DNA of 64,000 nucleotides from Aestuariibaculum sediminum (GCF_014596945.1 NZ_JACVXB010000001.1:990314-1054313); one strand, 5' to 3'. Positions 26,871 to 36,243 are shown, numbered from the stretch's first letter. A program made the numbers and translations. The notes: a model not told the origin generated them from the sequence alone.

Positions 26871-27545
26871 CTAACTGTTAGGTTCTTGTCTTAAAATTTC
26901 AATGTCTGCTAATAGTCGATGTATATCATCCGGATTAGTGCCGTCGTAAAAGCCACGAATTTGACGCTTTTTGTCGATTAGCATAAAATTTTCAGTGTGA
27001 ATCATATCGTATGGACCCCCATTCCCATCGTCTTTCACGGCTAAATAACTTTTACGAGCCAGTTTATATATTTCTTTTTTATCACCGGTTACTAAATTCC
27101 ATTTCGCATCGTTTACACCTTTAATAACGGCATAGCGTTTAAGTTGTTCAACGGTATCAATATCTGGAGTAACCGTGTGCGATAGTAGCATAACATCGTC
27201 GTATTTCATGGTTGCCTTTTGTATGTTGGCCATATTTTTGGTCATGATTGGGCAAATGCTTTGGCAAGTTGTGAAAAAGAAATCAGCCACATAAATTTTA
27301 TTCTTATAGTCTTTTTGGGTTATGGTCTTTCCGTTCTGATTAACAAGAGCAAAATCGGCTATTTTATGATATTTTTTTTGATACTGAATGGTGCTATCTA
27401 CCAAATCGGTACTAACCATAGTTGGTTGATAAATAGGAAGGGGTTGATAAACATTTAAGGTGTTGTAAATTAATATGATAATAATCACCGATATGATGGC
27501 GAAAACGATGGCAAAAGTTTTATATCCTTTAAAAAACGATAGCAT
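26871..27545 (-). CDS. SCO1/SenC-family copper-binding thiol protein
   Basis: A 224-residue protein anchored by an N-terminal membrane helix (about 9-30), with a periplasmic thioredoxin fold. The copper-binding motif is C94 and C98 in 'FFFTTCQSICPIMTKNM', and a conserved His is in 'YDMIHTENFMLIDKK'. SCO proteins deliver copper to the Cu-A centre of cytochrome oxidase or reduce its cysteines. It lies upstream of the feo operon on the same strand, and a TATTTTTG element (27567-27574) is a possible promoter. Confidence 0.93.
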   Translation of the reverse strand: MLSFFKGYKTFAIVFAIISVIIIILIYNTLNVYQPLPIYQPTMVSTDLVDSTIQYQKKYHKIADFALVNQNGKTITQKDYKNKIYVADFFFTTCQSICPIMTKNMANIQKATMKYDDVMLLSHTVTPDIDTVEQLKRYAVIKGVNDAKWNLVTGDKKEIYKLARKSYLAVKDDGNGGPYDMIHTENFMLIDKKRQIRGFYDGTNPDDIHRLLADIEILRQEPNS

Positions 27546-27708
27546 GAAAAATTAATTTGATTCTTGCAAAAATACAGTGAAATATGTTGACCACGTAAGT
27601 ATTACCCTTTAATTTCTTGTTAAAAACCAATTGATTATACAAATGTCTTTTTAAAGTTAGTTTTAAAAGCTTACTTTTGGGCGATTTAAAAAATTTGATT
27701 GAAGCTAT

Positions 27709-29055
27709 ATGGAGTTTGTTATTAAAATATCTCAATTTTTACTAAGCCTTTCTTTACTAATCATTTTACATGAATTAGGCCATTTTATACCAGCAAAAGC
27801 TTTTAAAACACGGGTAGAAAAATTTTACTTGTTTTTTGATGTAAAGTTTTCCTTATTTAAAAAGAAAATAGGAGAAACAGTTTATGGTATAGGTTGGTTA
27901 CCCCTTGGTGGTTATGTAAAAATTTCGGGGATGATCGATGAGAGTATGGATACTGAGCAAATGGCTCAGGAACCACAACCTTGGGAATTTCGATCTAAAC
28001 CAGCGTGGCAGCGATTAATCATTATGTTAGGTGGTGTAACAGTAAATTTTTTACTTGCCGTTTTAATTTATATAGGTATGAGTTATTTCTATGGAGATAA
28101 GTTTTTACCTAATGAAAACATTAAAGATGGTCTTTTAATTGAAAGTACGGTTGCCAATAAAGCTGGATTATTAACTGGAGATAAAATTTTAGCTGTTGAT
28201 GGTACTAAAATAGATACCTATTCTGAGATCTCTGAAAAAGTACTTTTTGGACATGAAGTTACAGTTGAACGTGATGGCGTAGAGTCTGTAGTTAAATTGC
28301 CTGAAGATTTTTTAGCGCAATTAATAGATTCTAAAGAGAAATCGTTTATTAGTTTAAGAGAACCTTTTGTTGTGATTCAGGTTGCAGATACCTCGCACAA
28401 TAAAATGAGCGGTATTAAAAAGGGTGATATAGTTGTTAAAGTAAATGGCGTAGCAACGCGTTATGCCGATCAGGTTAAAGCGCAAATAGAACAATATAAA
28501 GGACAAACGGTAACAGCAACCGTATTACGAGATCAATCTGAATTGGAATTACCTTTAAAAATTGACCAAGCTGGTAAGTTAGGTTTGGTTTATGCTGGAA
28601 AATCGACGTCGGAGACTTTAGAGGCATTAGGGTATTATTCTTATGAAACTAAGAAATATGGTTTCATAGAGGCTGTGCCTGTTGGAATAAACAAGTTTAA
28701 AGATCGTATAGTTTCTTATTGGGAGCAACTTAAAGCTATTTTTACGCCAAGTACCGGAGCATATAAAGGTGTTGGTGGATTTAAAGCTATTTATGATATA
28801 TTTCCAAGTTTTTGGAGTTGGCAGGTATTTTGGGGTATCACAGCATTTTTATCGATTATGCTTGGTGTTTTAAATTTATTACCTATACCAGCTCTAGATG
28901 GAGGTCATGTTATGTTTTTGTTGTATGAAATGATCTCAGGAAGAAAACCAGGAGATAAATTTTTAGAGTACGCTCAAATGGTTGGATTCTTCATTCTCAT
29001 AGCGTTAGTGTTATTTGCAAATGGGAATGATATTTTTAAAGCAATTTTTAATTAA
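27709..29055 (+). CDS. rseP: site-2 protease RseP (regulated intramembrane protease)
   Basis: A 448-residue inner-membrane zinc metalloprotease. The zinc motif is 'LHELGHFIPAKAF' (H21, E22, H25) in the first helix. Two PDZ domains lie at about 135-290, and the last two helices hold the third ligand in 'LLPIPALDGGHVMF'. It cleaves anti-sigma factors and signal peptides in the membrane. The usual neighbour dxr is absent here. A TACTTTTG -7 element lies at 27672-27679, 30 bases before the start. Confidence 0.95.
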   Translation: MEFVIKISQFLLSLSLLIILHELGHFIPAKAFKTRVEKFYLFFDVKFSLFKKKIGETVYGIGWLPLGGYVKISGMIDESMDTEQMAQEPQPWEFRSKPAWQRLIIMLGGVTVNFLLAVLIYIGMSYFYGDKFLPNENIKDGLLIESTVANKAGLLTGDKILAVDGTKIDTYSEISEKVLFGHEVTVERDGVESVVKLPEDFLAQLIDSKEKSFISLREPFVVIQVADTSHNKMSGIKKGDIVVKVNGVATRYADQVKAQIEQYKGQTVTATVLRDQSELELPLKIDQAGKLGLVYAGKSTSETLEALGYYSYETKKYGFIEAVPVGINKFKDRIVSYWEQLKAIFTPSTGAYKGVGGFKAIYDIFPSFWSWQVFWGITAFLSIMLGVLNLLPIPALDGGHVMFLLYEMISGRKPGDKFLEYAQMVGFFILIALVLFANGNDIFKAIFN

Positions 29056-29071
29056 ATTTTTTTAAAAAATG

Positions 29072-29102
29072 TTTGCAGATATTAAAAAGGGTCTTATATT
29101 TG
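29072..29102 (+). promoter_or_regulatory. tRNA-Asn promoter
   Basis: TTTG, 19-base spacer and TATATTTG match the Bacteroidetes consensus exactly. The -7 element ends 31 bases before the mature tRNA. Confidence 0.75.
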
Positions 29103-29133
29103 CAACCGCTTAGCAAAAGCAAAACATTAACAC

Positions 29134-29207
29134 TCCTCCTTAGCTCAGTTGGTTAGAGCATTTGACTGTTAATCAAAGGGTCCTTGGTTCGAGCCCAAGA
29201 GGGGGAG
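29134..29207 (+). tRNA. tRNA-Asn (anticodon GTT)
   Basis: The 74-nt cloverleaf has a 7-bp acceptor (TCCTCCT / AGGGGGA, one T-G pair), D arm 'TAGCTCAGTTGGTTAGAGCA', anticodon loop CTGTTAA giving GTT, and T arm CTTGG-TTCGAGC-CCAAG with discriminator G. The terminal CCA is not encoded. It stands alone after rseP with its own promoter and terminator. Confidence 0.96.
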
Positions 29208-29215
29208 CAAAATTT

Positions 29216-29244
29216 AAGCCTTACAGAAATGTGAGGCTTTTTTT
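29216..29244 (+). terminator. rho-independent terminator of tRNA-Asn
   Basis: The stem AAGCCTTAC / GTGAGGCTT (one T-G pair) with six-base loop runs into seven T residues. Confidence 0.75.
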
Positions 29245-29291
29245 GTGGCTAAAGTTAAGGTCCTAATATGTTATAGCTAAATTACATTTAT

Positions 29292-29335
29292 AATAAAAAC
29301 GAGTTCTGCAAAATTTTGCAGAACTCGTTTTTATT
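29292..29335. terminator. perfect 44-bp palindrome, bidirectional terminator
   Basis: A perfect inverted repeat of 22 bp per arm with no spacer (each arm AATAAAAACGAGTTCTGCAA plus AA). The A/T-rich outer ends act as T-runs in either direction. It separates the tRNA transcript (+) from the SPFH gene (-), which ends 19 bases further on. Confidence 0.75.
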
Positions 29336-29353
29336 TAGTTGTGAATTTAAATT

Positions 29354-30763
29354 TTATTTTACACTTCCAATTTCTCCACTTAAAATTTTAGCTCCTAAAA
29401 TAGATTCTAACATACTCGCCTGTTTATTATCAGTACTGCCGCTAAAAACAGTATTAGGTAATTGTAGGCCGTTAGGTCCCGCTAATGCTTTTGTGCGTTG
29501 AACACTGGCATCTAGTTCCATTTGTAATTGTTTTTCGGGAGTAATACCAGCTGAGACTTTTTTAGAAATCTCGTAGGCTTCAGCATCGGCAATAATTCGA
29601 ATTTTTTCTGCCGATTTTTTTGCAGCTGCCAGTAAATTAGACTCTTCTTGTTCTTTATACGATGCGGTTTTGGCTGCTGTTTCGGCGGTAATGGTTTTTT
29701 CTAATTGAATTTTTTCCAATTTAACCCGTGTTTCTGCTTTTTCACGCTCCCCTTTGGCTATGGCCTTTTGTGTGGCATAGTATTCTTTTTCGGCTTCTTG
29801 CTTCTCTAATTGGGTTTGAGCAACTTGTTCCTTTTGGTCTTTTAATCGATTATCAAAACTAGCTTCCCAATCAATACTAGTAACCGCTACTTGCTGCACA
29901 GTTAACCCATAACGTTTTAATGAGTTAGAAGCGTCTCGAATCGGTTCGCCATTTTTATCCTTACGAATACGGTATTTTTTTTCGCGCTTTTCATTATTGA
30001 TTTTTCCTCTGGCAACTGTTCTGGTAGAATCTAATTCTGTTATTGGGCTGATATCAATATCTTCATAAACCTCCTCGGTTAGATACATGCCGTTTTCCAT
30101 TTGGTCTTTCAAATAATAATCAAACTGTGAGGACGCTCCAGAAATATAATCTTGTGCATCCATTAATTTGCACGTGTTTTTTAGCGCCTGGTCGTATACT
30201 GGGTAAATTCTGGCATAAACTAATTTGCTTTCCGAACGATTCTTATCGGCCATTTCTAGAAATAATTCTTCGTTATTATAATCGATTGAAACAATTAACG
30301 CGGCAGCAATATCGGCTTTAATAGCATCGGCAAATTCACGCGTTTGTGCATTTCGGTGATAAATGCCCTCCTCGGCGCCATTTTTATTTGAAATTCTGTT
30401 GCCTTGTTTGTCGTATTCAATGATTTTGTCCTGTAAAGCAATTTCAAAAGAAATAGGAATAGTTTTGCCCCATAATTTAAGTTTAACGCCTTGTGTTGTA
30501 ACCGCAGCATCACCACCCCATAAATATTGAATTGCGGTGGCAGTACCTGCTGGATTGTAAAAAAACATACCGCTAATACTAACAAAAATTACTCCTAGTA
30601 AACCAAGGTATATAGACTTTTTTAAAGTCCATAAGTTAATTAGTTTATTTAAAATAGGTGATACTTTCGATTCAGGTGTTGTGGTTGTATTCGCAGAAAA
30701 AATATTGATTAAAATAGCCAATATTATGGCAAGGGTAATTAAAATAATACCGGAAATTGTCAT
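29354..30763 (-). CDS. SPFH/Band 7 domain membrane protein (prohibitin/flotillin-like)
   Basis: A 469-residue protein with two N-terminal membrane helices (about 2-22 and 50-68), an SPFH domain (about 70-290, with 'WGKTIPISFEIALQDK' and 'GLTVQQVAVTSIDWEASF') and a long Ala/Glu/Lys coiled coil (about 300-400). A C-terminal tail ('VFSGSTDNKQASMLESILGA') follows. SPFH proteins oligomerise on membranes and organise microdomains or proteases. No NfeD-like partner is adjacent. It is apparently monocistronic. Confidence 0.87.
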   Translation of the reverse strand: MTISGIILITLAIILAILINIFSANTTTTPESKVSPILNKLINLWTLKKSIYLGLLGVIFVSISGMFFYNPAGTATAIQYLWGGDAAVTTQGVKLKLWGKTIPISFEIALQDKIIEYDKQGNRISNKNGAEEGIYHRNAQTREFADAIKADIAAALIVSIDYNNEELFLEMADKNRSESKLVYARIYPVYDQALKNTCKLMDAQDYISGASSQFDYYLKDQMENGMYLTEEVYEDIDISPITELDSTRTVARGKINNEKREKKYRIRKDKNGEPIRDASNSLKRYGLTVQQVAVTSIDWEASFDNRLKDQKEQVAQTQLEKQEAEKEYYATQKAIAKGEREKAETRVKLEKIQLEKTITAETAAKTASYKEQEESNLLAAAKKSAEKIRIIADAEAYEISKKVSAGITPEKQLQMELDASVQRTKALAGPNGLQLPNTVFSGSTDNKQASMLESILGAKILSGEIGSVK

Positions 30764-30895
30764 GGTTTAGATTATTAATTAATGATTTAATTTGAAGTTA
30801 AAAACTGAAATGATGTTTAACTATTAGTTGTATTAATCAGAAATTTGCTACATAATGCTTTGAAAATTCGCTGGAATTAAAGTGTTCTATATGTC

Positions 30896-31243
30896 TTATA
30901 GGGCAGCTTTTACGGCTTCTACTGTTTTTTTACTATTTCCTATAAAAATGGCGTCATCGATAATAAAAACCGGTCTACTTAAAAAAGTATAATGCTCAAG
31001 TATATAATTTTTGTAATCGCGTTCACTAAGATCTTGATTCTTTAAATCCATTTCTTTGTAAAGTTTGGAGCGTTTGCTAAAAAGTGCTTCATAGCTTCCT
31101 GATAAAGCATGCATTTCCTCAAGTTGTTTCACTGTAATGTCTTCGGTTTTTATGTCTTGTAAGATGAAGTCTGCTGGAAGATTAACTTCTTTTAAAATTC
31201 GGGTACAGGTGCTACAGGTTTTTAGGTAATAAACTTTTTTCAT
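30896..31243 (-). CDS. ArsC/Spx-family thioredoxin-like protein
   Basis: A 115-residue protein of the ArsC/Spx/YffB fold, with redox-type 'YYLKTCSTCTRILKEV' (Cys at 9 and 12) and the conserved 'LSRPVFIIDDAIFIGNSKK' motif. The length is typical. Family members include arsenate reductases and stress regulators. There is no ars operon here, so arsenate reduction is not shown, and a redox or stress role is as likely. Confidence 0.88.
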   Translation of the reverse strand: MKKVYYLKTCSTCTRILKEVNLPADFILQDIKTEDITVKQLEEMHALSGSYEALFSKRSKLYKEMDLKNQDLSERDYKNYILEHYTFLSRPVFIIDDAIFIGNSKKTVEAVKAAL

Positions 31244-31320
31244 GATGTTGTTTTGTAATTAATCATTCCAAAGTAAAAGTAATTTTATCATTTCAAGTAT
31301 ATTTATCAAAAAAATAAATC

Positions 31321-31782
31321 ATGCAATTTACATTAGACGTTTTAACAAAAACAAGACATTTCTTTTCGCAATATTTAGAAAACACTTCGCTTGAAAATTT
31401 AAATAAAATTCCAGAAGGTTTTAACAATAATATCATTTGGAATATAGGGCATATCGTAGTAACTCAGCAGTTATTAGCTTATAAGCTTTCTGGATTGCCT
31501 ATGTTGATAAGTGAGGAATTAGTTTCGAAATATATGAAAGGCACAAAACCCGAAGGATCTGTGTCTCAGGCCGAAGTAGATGAAATTAAGGCTTTGTTAT
31601 TTAAAACACTAGAGAAAACAAAAGAAGATTTAGAAAATAATATTTTTAAAACGTATAATAGTTATACCGTTTCTACCACCGGTAATACCTTAAACTCAAT
31701 TGAAGATGCATTTGATTTTGTGTTATTTCACGAAGGTATGCATTTAGGTTATGTTATGGCTTTAGTAAGGGCTTTGAACTAA
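31321..31782 (+). CDS. DinB-family protein
   Basis: A 153-residue four-helix-bundle protein of the DinB/YfiT type with the metal-binding histidines in 'IIWNIGHIVVTQQLLAYKLS' and 'LFHEGMHLGYVMALVRAL'. Such proteins bind a divalent metal and several are thiol-dependent transferases, but the substrate is unknown. Its 3' end overlaps the convergent DUF3298 gene by 21 bases. Confidence 0.9.
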   Translation: MQFTLDVLTKTRHFFSQYLENTSLENLNKIPEGFNNNIIWNIGHIVVTQQLLAYKLSGLPMLISEELVSKYMKGTKPEGSVSQAEVDEIKALLFKTLEKTKEDLENNIFKTYNSYTVSTTGNTLNSIEDAFDFVLFHEGMHLGYVMALVRALN

Positions 31783-32493
31783 AAAATCACTAATCTCATC
31801 AGCGGGAATTAAATACTCTATAATTCCTGCTGAATAAGGTGCGATTTCGTAAGTGTTATAAAGAAGAATTAGTCCTTGGTCATTAAAACCAATATTTTGT
31901 GGTAGCTTAAAATTATCAGGTTCCAATAAAAGGTTTTGATCTTTAATGGTTTTATTAAAATAGAGTTCGGCTAAAGATTTAAAATCTTTATTACTTTTAA
32001 ATATATCTTCAGGATTTAAGCGTTCCCCAGTTTTTACATCAAAATTTAAAAAGGTTATATACAATAAACCATGAGCGCCACCAGTGTTTTTATAACTGGT
32101 AATAGACACGCATATAATGTCATTAGATTGAAAAACAATTTCGCCATCAATTTGTGCTTCCCAAGGCTGGATAACATTAGGAAAATCATTAGAAAATTTA
32201 TTGTACTCTTTATTGAATAGGTTGATGCTTTGTTCAATGGAATTATCTGTATCCGTTTTATTTTCATCAATTTTCAAGGCCAACGACACCACACGTTTTA
32301 TTTCGTTGTTAATTGTATTAGTTGCCTTGCTATGACCTTCAGCTAGAGGTATGTTAACATCTACCAGTGCATTATTTTCTGATGAAAAGGAATTAAATTT
32401 AAAATGAATTTGTTTCTTTTTACTACACGAAATTAAGAGTAACAAAAATACAGTTAGAAAACATAAATTTCTTGAAGGCATAGAAAACGGCAT
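31762..32493 (-). CDS. DUF4163/DUF3298-type lipoprotein
   Basis: A 243-residue lipoprotein with signal ending in 'FLTVFLLLLISCSKKKQ'. The mature part has an N-terminal DUF4163-like half ('VNIPLAEGHSKATNTINNEI', 'SITSYKNTGGAHGLLYITFL') and a C-terminal DUF3298-like half ('EDIFKSNKDFKSLAELYFNK', 'IAPYSAGIIEYLIPADEI'). This is the usual two-domain order for this family, related to RsiV-like proteins that bind peptidoglycan or lysozyme. A second start at 'MPSRNL' gives the better signal. It converges and overlaps with DinB. Confidence 0.87.
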   Translation of the reverse strand: MPFSMPSRNLCFLTVFLLLLISCSKKKQIHFKFNSFSSENNALVDVNIPLAEGHSKATNTINNEIKRVVSLALKIDENKTDTDNSIEQSINLFNKEYNKFSNDFPNVIQPWEAQIDGEIVFQSNDIICVSITSYKNTGGAHGLLYITFLNFDVKTGERLNPEDIFKSNKDFKSLAELYFNKTIKDQNLLLEPDNFKLPQNIGFNDQGLILLYNTYEIAPYSAGIIEYLIPADEISDFLVQSPY

Positions 32494-32569
32494 TTACAGG
32501 TAAAAGTAATTATTGATAAAGGAATCAACAATAAAATTATAAAAGTTAACTACAAGATAATACGAAAAA

Positions 32570-33400
32570 TTAATCTAGGTAATAGACATAGCCAAAGTTT
32601 AACCAAACCAACCAGTCGTCTTTACGGTCAAAGTTTCTCCAATTATGGTTCAAGCCATCAATCCAGTCGCTAAAGTAATATTGCCATCTCAAATCGAGCA
32701 TAAGGTCCGAAAGCACACCAATTTTATATCTAAACCCAATACTACTAACTACAGACCAAGTACTGCCGCCATCTACATTTATAGGGTAGGGTGCTTCACC
32801 TGCATTATATGCTCCAAACCAATGCGAATAAATATTAGATTGGTCGTAAATATCGCCATAAGCATCTGGATTGGGATTGTCGTATCGTGTTGATGCTTTT
32901 GGGTGAAATGATGTATAATGAACCCCGAGACTAACAAATGGGGCCAAGCGGTAAGCAAACGCTTGAAAAGAACGAATACTAAGCGGAAAATATTCTAACT
33001 GCATTCCAATATCGAAATTTTCAGCTGCACCACTATGGGCTCTAAGTTTATCGGCATCGGTACTTACTTTATCTGGAGCCACCCAAAATCCATGATGGTC
33101 TAATCGGGTGTAATTATAAGATATTTCACTTCTTAATTTAAAATGGTCGTTAAAATAGGTGTCGGTGGTGTAACAATTACAATCGGCACTGTACGCGAAA
33201 CTTATATAATGAATTATGCCAATGCCAATACCAGAATTTCCAAGATTAGTTTCTTCTTCATTACGGCTTCCAAAATCTGATCTAAATTCTACAGGACCCG
33301 CAATAACTCCAATTTCGTGAGAGAAACCCAACTGAGAAAACATAACCTGTGTAGAGGACAAAAACACGAGGAAGAGCGCTAAACATTTGTAGTTAAGCAT
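32570..33400 (-). CDS. outer-membrane beta-barrel protein (THC0290_0291-like)
   Basis: A 276-residue protein with a signal peptide ('LALFLVFLSSTQVMFSQ') and alternating aromatic beta-strands ending in 'DWLVWLNFGYVYYLD', typical of a small outer-membrane barrel. The opening 'LGFSHEIGVIAGPVEFRSDF' and the Cys pair 'SADCNCYTTDTYFNDHF' match a flavobacterial family that I recall as THC0290_0291; this was not checked. The role is unknown. It is divergent from gdhA and has its own perfect promoter. Confidence 0.8.
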   Translation of the reverse strand: MLNYKCLALFLVFLSSTQVMFSQLGFSHEIGVIAGPVEFRSDFGSRNEEETNLGNSGIGIGIIHYISFAYSADCNCYTTDTYFNDHFKLRSEISYNYTRLDHHGFWVAPDKVSTDADKLRAHSGAAENFDIGMQLEYFPLSIRSFQAFAYRLAPFVSLGVHYTSFHPKASTRYDNPNPDAYGDIYDQSNIYSHWFGAYNAGEAPYPINVDGGSTWSVVSSIGFRYKIGVLSDLMLDLRWQYYFSDWIDGLNHNWRNFDRKDDWLVWLNFGYVYYLD

Positions 33401-33434
33401 AAAAGGGCTTGTTAAATTGGCGGCGTTGTTAAAA

Positions 33435-33465
33435 CAAATATAAAAAAACTTACATTACAAACAAA
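33435..33465 (-). promoter_or_regulatory. promoter of the beta-barrel gene
   Basis: On the minus strand TTTG, a 19-base spacer and TATATTTG match the Bacteroidetes consensus, 35 bases before the start codon. Confidence 0.7.
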
Positions 33466-33548
33466 CTAACTATTTTTAGATAGAAAATGTGATGTAAATA
33501 TGTAATTACGAAATTCAAAAAAAATCAAGTAAATTTTTAAAGATAATG

Positions 33549-33556
33549 TATATTTG
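33549..33556 (+). promoter_or_regulatory. probable -7 element of the gdhA promoter
   Basis: TATATTTG matches TANNTTTG and lies 131 bases before the gdhA ATG, leaving a long untranslated leader in which I see no clear structure. No -33 TTTG at the right distance. Confidence 0.4.
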
Positions 33557-33687
33557 CATCAATAAATTGTATATTCATTAAATTGACGTGTTTTTACAGC
33601 GGTTTTTGAGGAATTTTGAATGGCAACATTAATCGCTTTTGAAAATATTATACAGTTTTTGTTAAACTAAAAACATTAAAGTAATTG

Positions 33688-35031
33688 ATGAAAAGAAACG
33701 TTGAAGCTTTTTTAGAACTTGTAAAAGAGCGTAATGGTCACGAACCAGAGTTTTTACAAGCCGTTGAGGAGGTTGCAGAAACCGTAATTCCTTACATTGT
33801 TGAGCATGATATTTATTATGGTAAAAACATTCTTTTAAGAATGGTTGAGCCAGAGCGTGTTATTATGTTTAGAGTGTGTTGGGTAGATGATGATGGGGAA
33901 ATACAAGTAAACAGAGGGTATAGAGTTCAAATGAATTCTGCCATAGGGCCTTACAAAGGTGGATTGCGTTTTCATCCGACCGTTAATTTAAGTATCCTAA
34001 AATTTTTGGCTTTCGAGCAGGTATTTAAAAATAGCTTAACTACGCTGCCAATGGGTGGAGGAAAGGGAGGAAGTGATTTCGATCCTAAAGGAAAAAGTGA
34101 TGGTGAAATAATGCGTTTCTGCCATGCATTTATGAGTGAATTATTTAGACATATTGGTGCAAATACCGATGTTCCTGCGGGAGATATTGGCGTTGGTGCA
34201 CGCGAAATAGGTTTTTTATTTGGAATGTATAAAAAACTAAGAAATGAATTTACAGGGGTATTAACCGGTAAAGGATTGTCTTGGGGAGGTTCTTTAATTC
34301 GTCCAGAAGCTACAGGTTACGGCACCGTTTATTTTGCTGAAAATATGCTTAAAACAAAAAATGATAGTATTGCCGATAAAAAAGTAGTTATCTCAGGCTC
34401 TGGAAACGTAGCACAGTATGCTGCCGAAAAGGTGTTGCATTTAGGGGGTAAGGTTTTAACATTATCGGATTCATCAGGTTATATTTACGACGCCGATGGT
34501 ATAGATGCTGAGAAATTGGCGTTTGTCATGGAGCTTAAAAATGTTAAAAGAGGACGAATAAGTGAGTACATTGATGCTTACCCAAATGCTGAATTTGTTG
34601 CAGGTAAAACGCCTTGGGGGGTTACTTGCGATATTGCTTTACCTTGTGCAACCCAAAACGAACTTCATGAAGACGATGCAAAAGCCTTGTTAGAAAACGG
34701 GTGTATTTGTGTTAGCGAAGGTGCAAATATGCCTTCTACTAAAGAAGCTATTGCTGCCTTCCATAAAGCAAAAATATTATTTGCTCCAGGTAAGGCTTCT
34801 AATGCTGGTGGTGTAGCCACTTCGGGATTGGAAATGACACAAAACTCTTTGAGATTTAACTGGACCAGAGAAGAAGTTGATAAAAAGTTAAAAGAAATTA
34901 TGGCTAATATTCATGATGAATGTATAGAATACGGAAAAGATGAAGACGGCTATATTGATTATGTTAAAGGTGCGAATATTGCAGGTTTCGTAAAAGTAGC
35001 CGATGCGATGTTAGCGCAAGGAATTGTTTAA
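33688..35031 (+). CDS. gdhA: NADP-dependent glutamate dehydrogenase
   Basis: A 447-residue hexameric-type enzyme that forms glutamate from 2-oxoglutarate and ammonia with NADPH. Signatures are 'GGLRFHPTVNLSILKFLAFE', the catalytic Lys in 'LPMGGGKGGSDFDPKGKS', 'RPEATGYGTVYF' and the nucleotide-binding loop 'ISGSGNVAQYAAEKVL'. The ATG at 33688 is chosen over the TTG directly before it. The gene is monocistronic, with a strong terminator and a long leader. Confidence 0.97.
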   Translation: MKRNVEAFLELVKERNGHEPEFLQAVEEVAETVIPYIVEHDIYYGKNILLRMVEPERVIMFRVCWVDDDGEIQVNRGYRVQMNSAIGPYKGGLRFHPTVNLSILKFLAFEQVFKNSLTTLPMGGGKGGSDFDPKGKSDGEIMRFCHAFMSELFRHIGANTDVPAGDIGVGAREIGFLFGMYKKLRNEFTGVLTGKGLSWGGSLIRPEATGYGTVYFAENMLKTKNDSIADKKVVISGSGNVAQYAAEKVLHLGGKVLTLSDSSGYIYDADGIDAEKLAFVMELKNVKRGRISEYIDAYPNAEFVAGKTPWGVTCDIALPCATQNELHEDDAKALLENGCICVSEGANMPSTKEAIAAFHKAKILFAPGKASNAGGVATSGLEMTQNSLRFNWTREEVDKKLKEIMANIHDECIEYGKDEDGYIDYVKGANIAGFVKVADAMLAQGIV

Positions 35032-35052
35032 GACATAATAATATTCATAATT

Positions 35053-35086
35053 AAAAGCTTCCTGATGATTTAGGAAGCTTTTTTGT
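35053..35086 (+). terminator. rho-independent terminator of gdhA
   Basis: The perfect stem AAAAGCTTCCT / AGGAAGCTTTT with an eight-base loop ends in a T-rich run. Confidence 0.85.
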
Positions 35087-35259
35087 TTTTGGCTATTTGG
35101 TTTACTAAACGTAAATACCGAACCGCTTGAAAGGAAAAAAATGGGCATAGCTGAATTTTAAATCAGCCTCTATTTAATTTTAATTCATATCAAGAATACA
35201 GACTGGTTCATTACATTTACCGCCCTTGTTCCAAGTTCCTGTTCTATCCAATAGTGTCC

Positions 35260-36243
35260 TTAATCTAATGAGTAGATGTTTTGTTTTTCAACTTCAAAAC
35301 GTCTTAATGCTTCCCCATCGACTAATTTGTATTGTACTTGTTTTATTTTATTTGATTTAGTACCGTCTTCATAAATTGGAAAACGCTGTACTAAATAGGT
35401 TTCAACTAGGGTAAATTCATCATTACCGTTATAACCAGTATTAATTTTTGCGTTTTCCTCAGTTGGCTGAAAATAAACCTGACTCATCGATTTTTGGTTA
35501 TTCACCGAAAAGGCAAAAACAGTCATTTTTTTAAATTCGTCCTGACTTTGAACGTAAACAATTAATTCAGGAGACCCATCAGAATTTAAGTCTTCAACCT
35601 CTGCCGAAGATATTGTATTATTTCCAATGTTAAAGGTTTCGTTAAAATCGTTAGTTAAGCCAAAAGTAAAAACACTTAGTTGGTTATTGCCGTTTTTTGG
35701 TTTGCTAGAAACATTAAATCCAACATTTTGTAAATTAAGTACTTTTAAAAATTGGGTTTGGTCAATTTGAGTTTGATCAAGAGCTTCATTAATTTTTTTA
35801 TAAGTACCCGCCACAGTCGCTCCTCCTGAACAATAGAAGTAGAGTATACCTTGGTCGGCTTCATTTTTTGGTTGAATAACTAATGTATTGTCCTTAAACT
35901 GAAAAAGTATCGTTTTACCATCAATTATAGATTCGTAAGTGTAGTTATCAATTTTTATTGCCGTGGCATCCCAAGTGCAAGTAGGCTTTTTTTGGTCGGC
36001 TCGAGAACGTACTTTAATTGATATTTCATTTTCATTGGTATTATTAACAAAAACAGAAACCCAGTCGTAGCCTTCAGATCGTTTAGAATAACCATCAGAA
36101 ACAAAATTACCTGTTATTTTAGGGGTGATAAAGGTTTCAGTTGGTTCTGTATTTGTAGGTACTTCAATCTTCTTTGTGGTCTTTTTACAGGCTGAAAAAA
36201 CTACAATTACTATTAGTAAAATATTTTTAAAATCGATACGCAT
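35260..36243 (-). CDS. hypothetical lipoprotein
   Basis: A 327-residue lipoprotein with signal 'ILLIVIVVFSACKKTTKK' (lipobox Cys 19), a Pro/Thr-rich linker and a beta-rich domain of about 260 residues ('CTWDATAIKIDNYTYESIID', 'GILYFYCSGGATVAGTYKKI', 'VEDLNSDGSPELIVYVQSQD'). The last motif looks like an FG-GAP/VCBS-style calcium loop (D-x-N-x-D-G-x-P-E-L). There is no clear family match. It lies between gdhA and tRNA-Leu and is probably monocistronic. Confidence 0.8.
   Translation of the reverse strand: MRIDFKNILLIVIVVFSACKKTTKKIEVPTNTEPTETFITPKITGNFVSDGYSKRSEGYDWVSVFVNNTNENEISIKVRSRADQKKPTCTWDATAIKIDNYTYESIIDGKTILFQFKDNTLVIQPKNEADQGILYFYCSGGATVAGTYKKINEALDQTQIDQTQFLKVLNLQNVGFNVSSKPKNGNNQLSVFTFGLTNDFNETFNIGNNTISSAEVEDLNSDGSPELIVYVQSQDEFKKMTVFAFSVNNQKSMSQVYFQPTEENAKINTGYNGNDEFTLVETYLVQRFPIYEDGTKSNKIKQVQYKLVDGEALRRFEVEKQNIYSLD

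Noticed and set aside
30295-30585. A 96-residue frame inside the SPFH gene on the same strand
   Set aside because: Out-of-frame shadow of a clear SPFH-domain protein; no domain or signal of its own.
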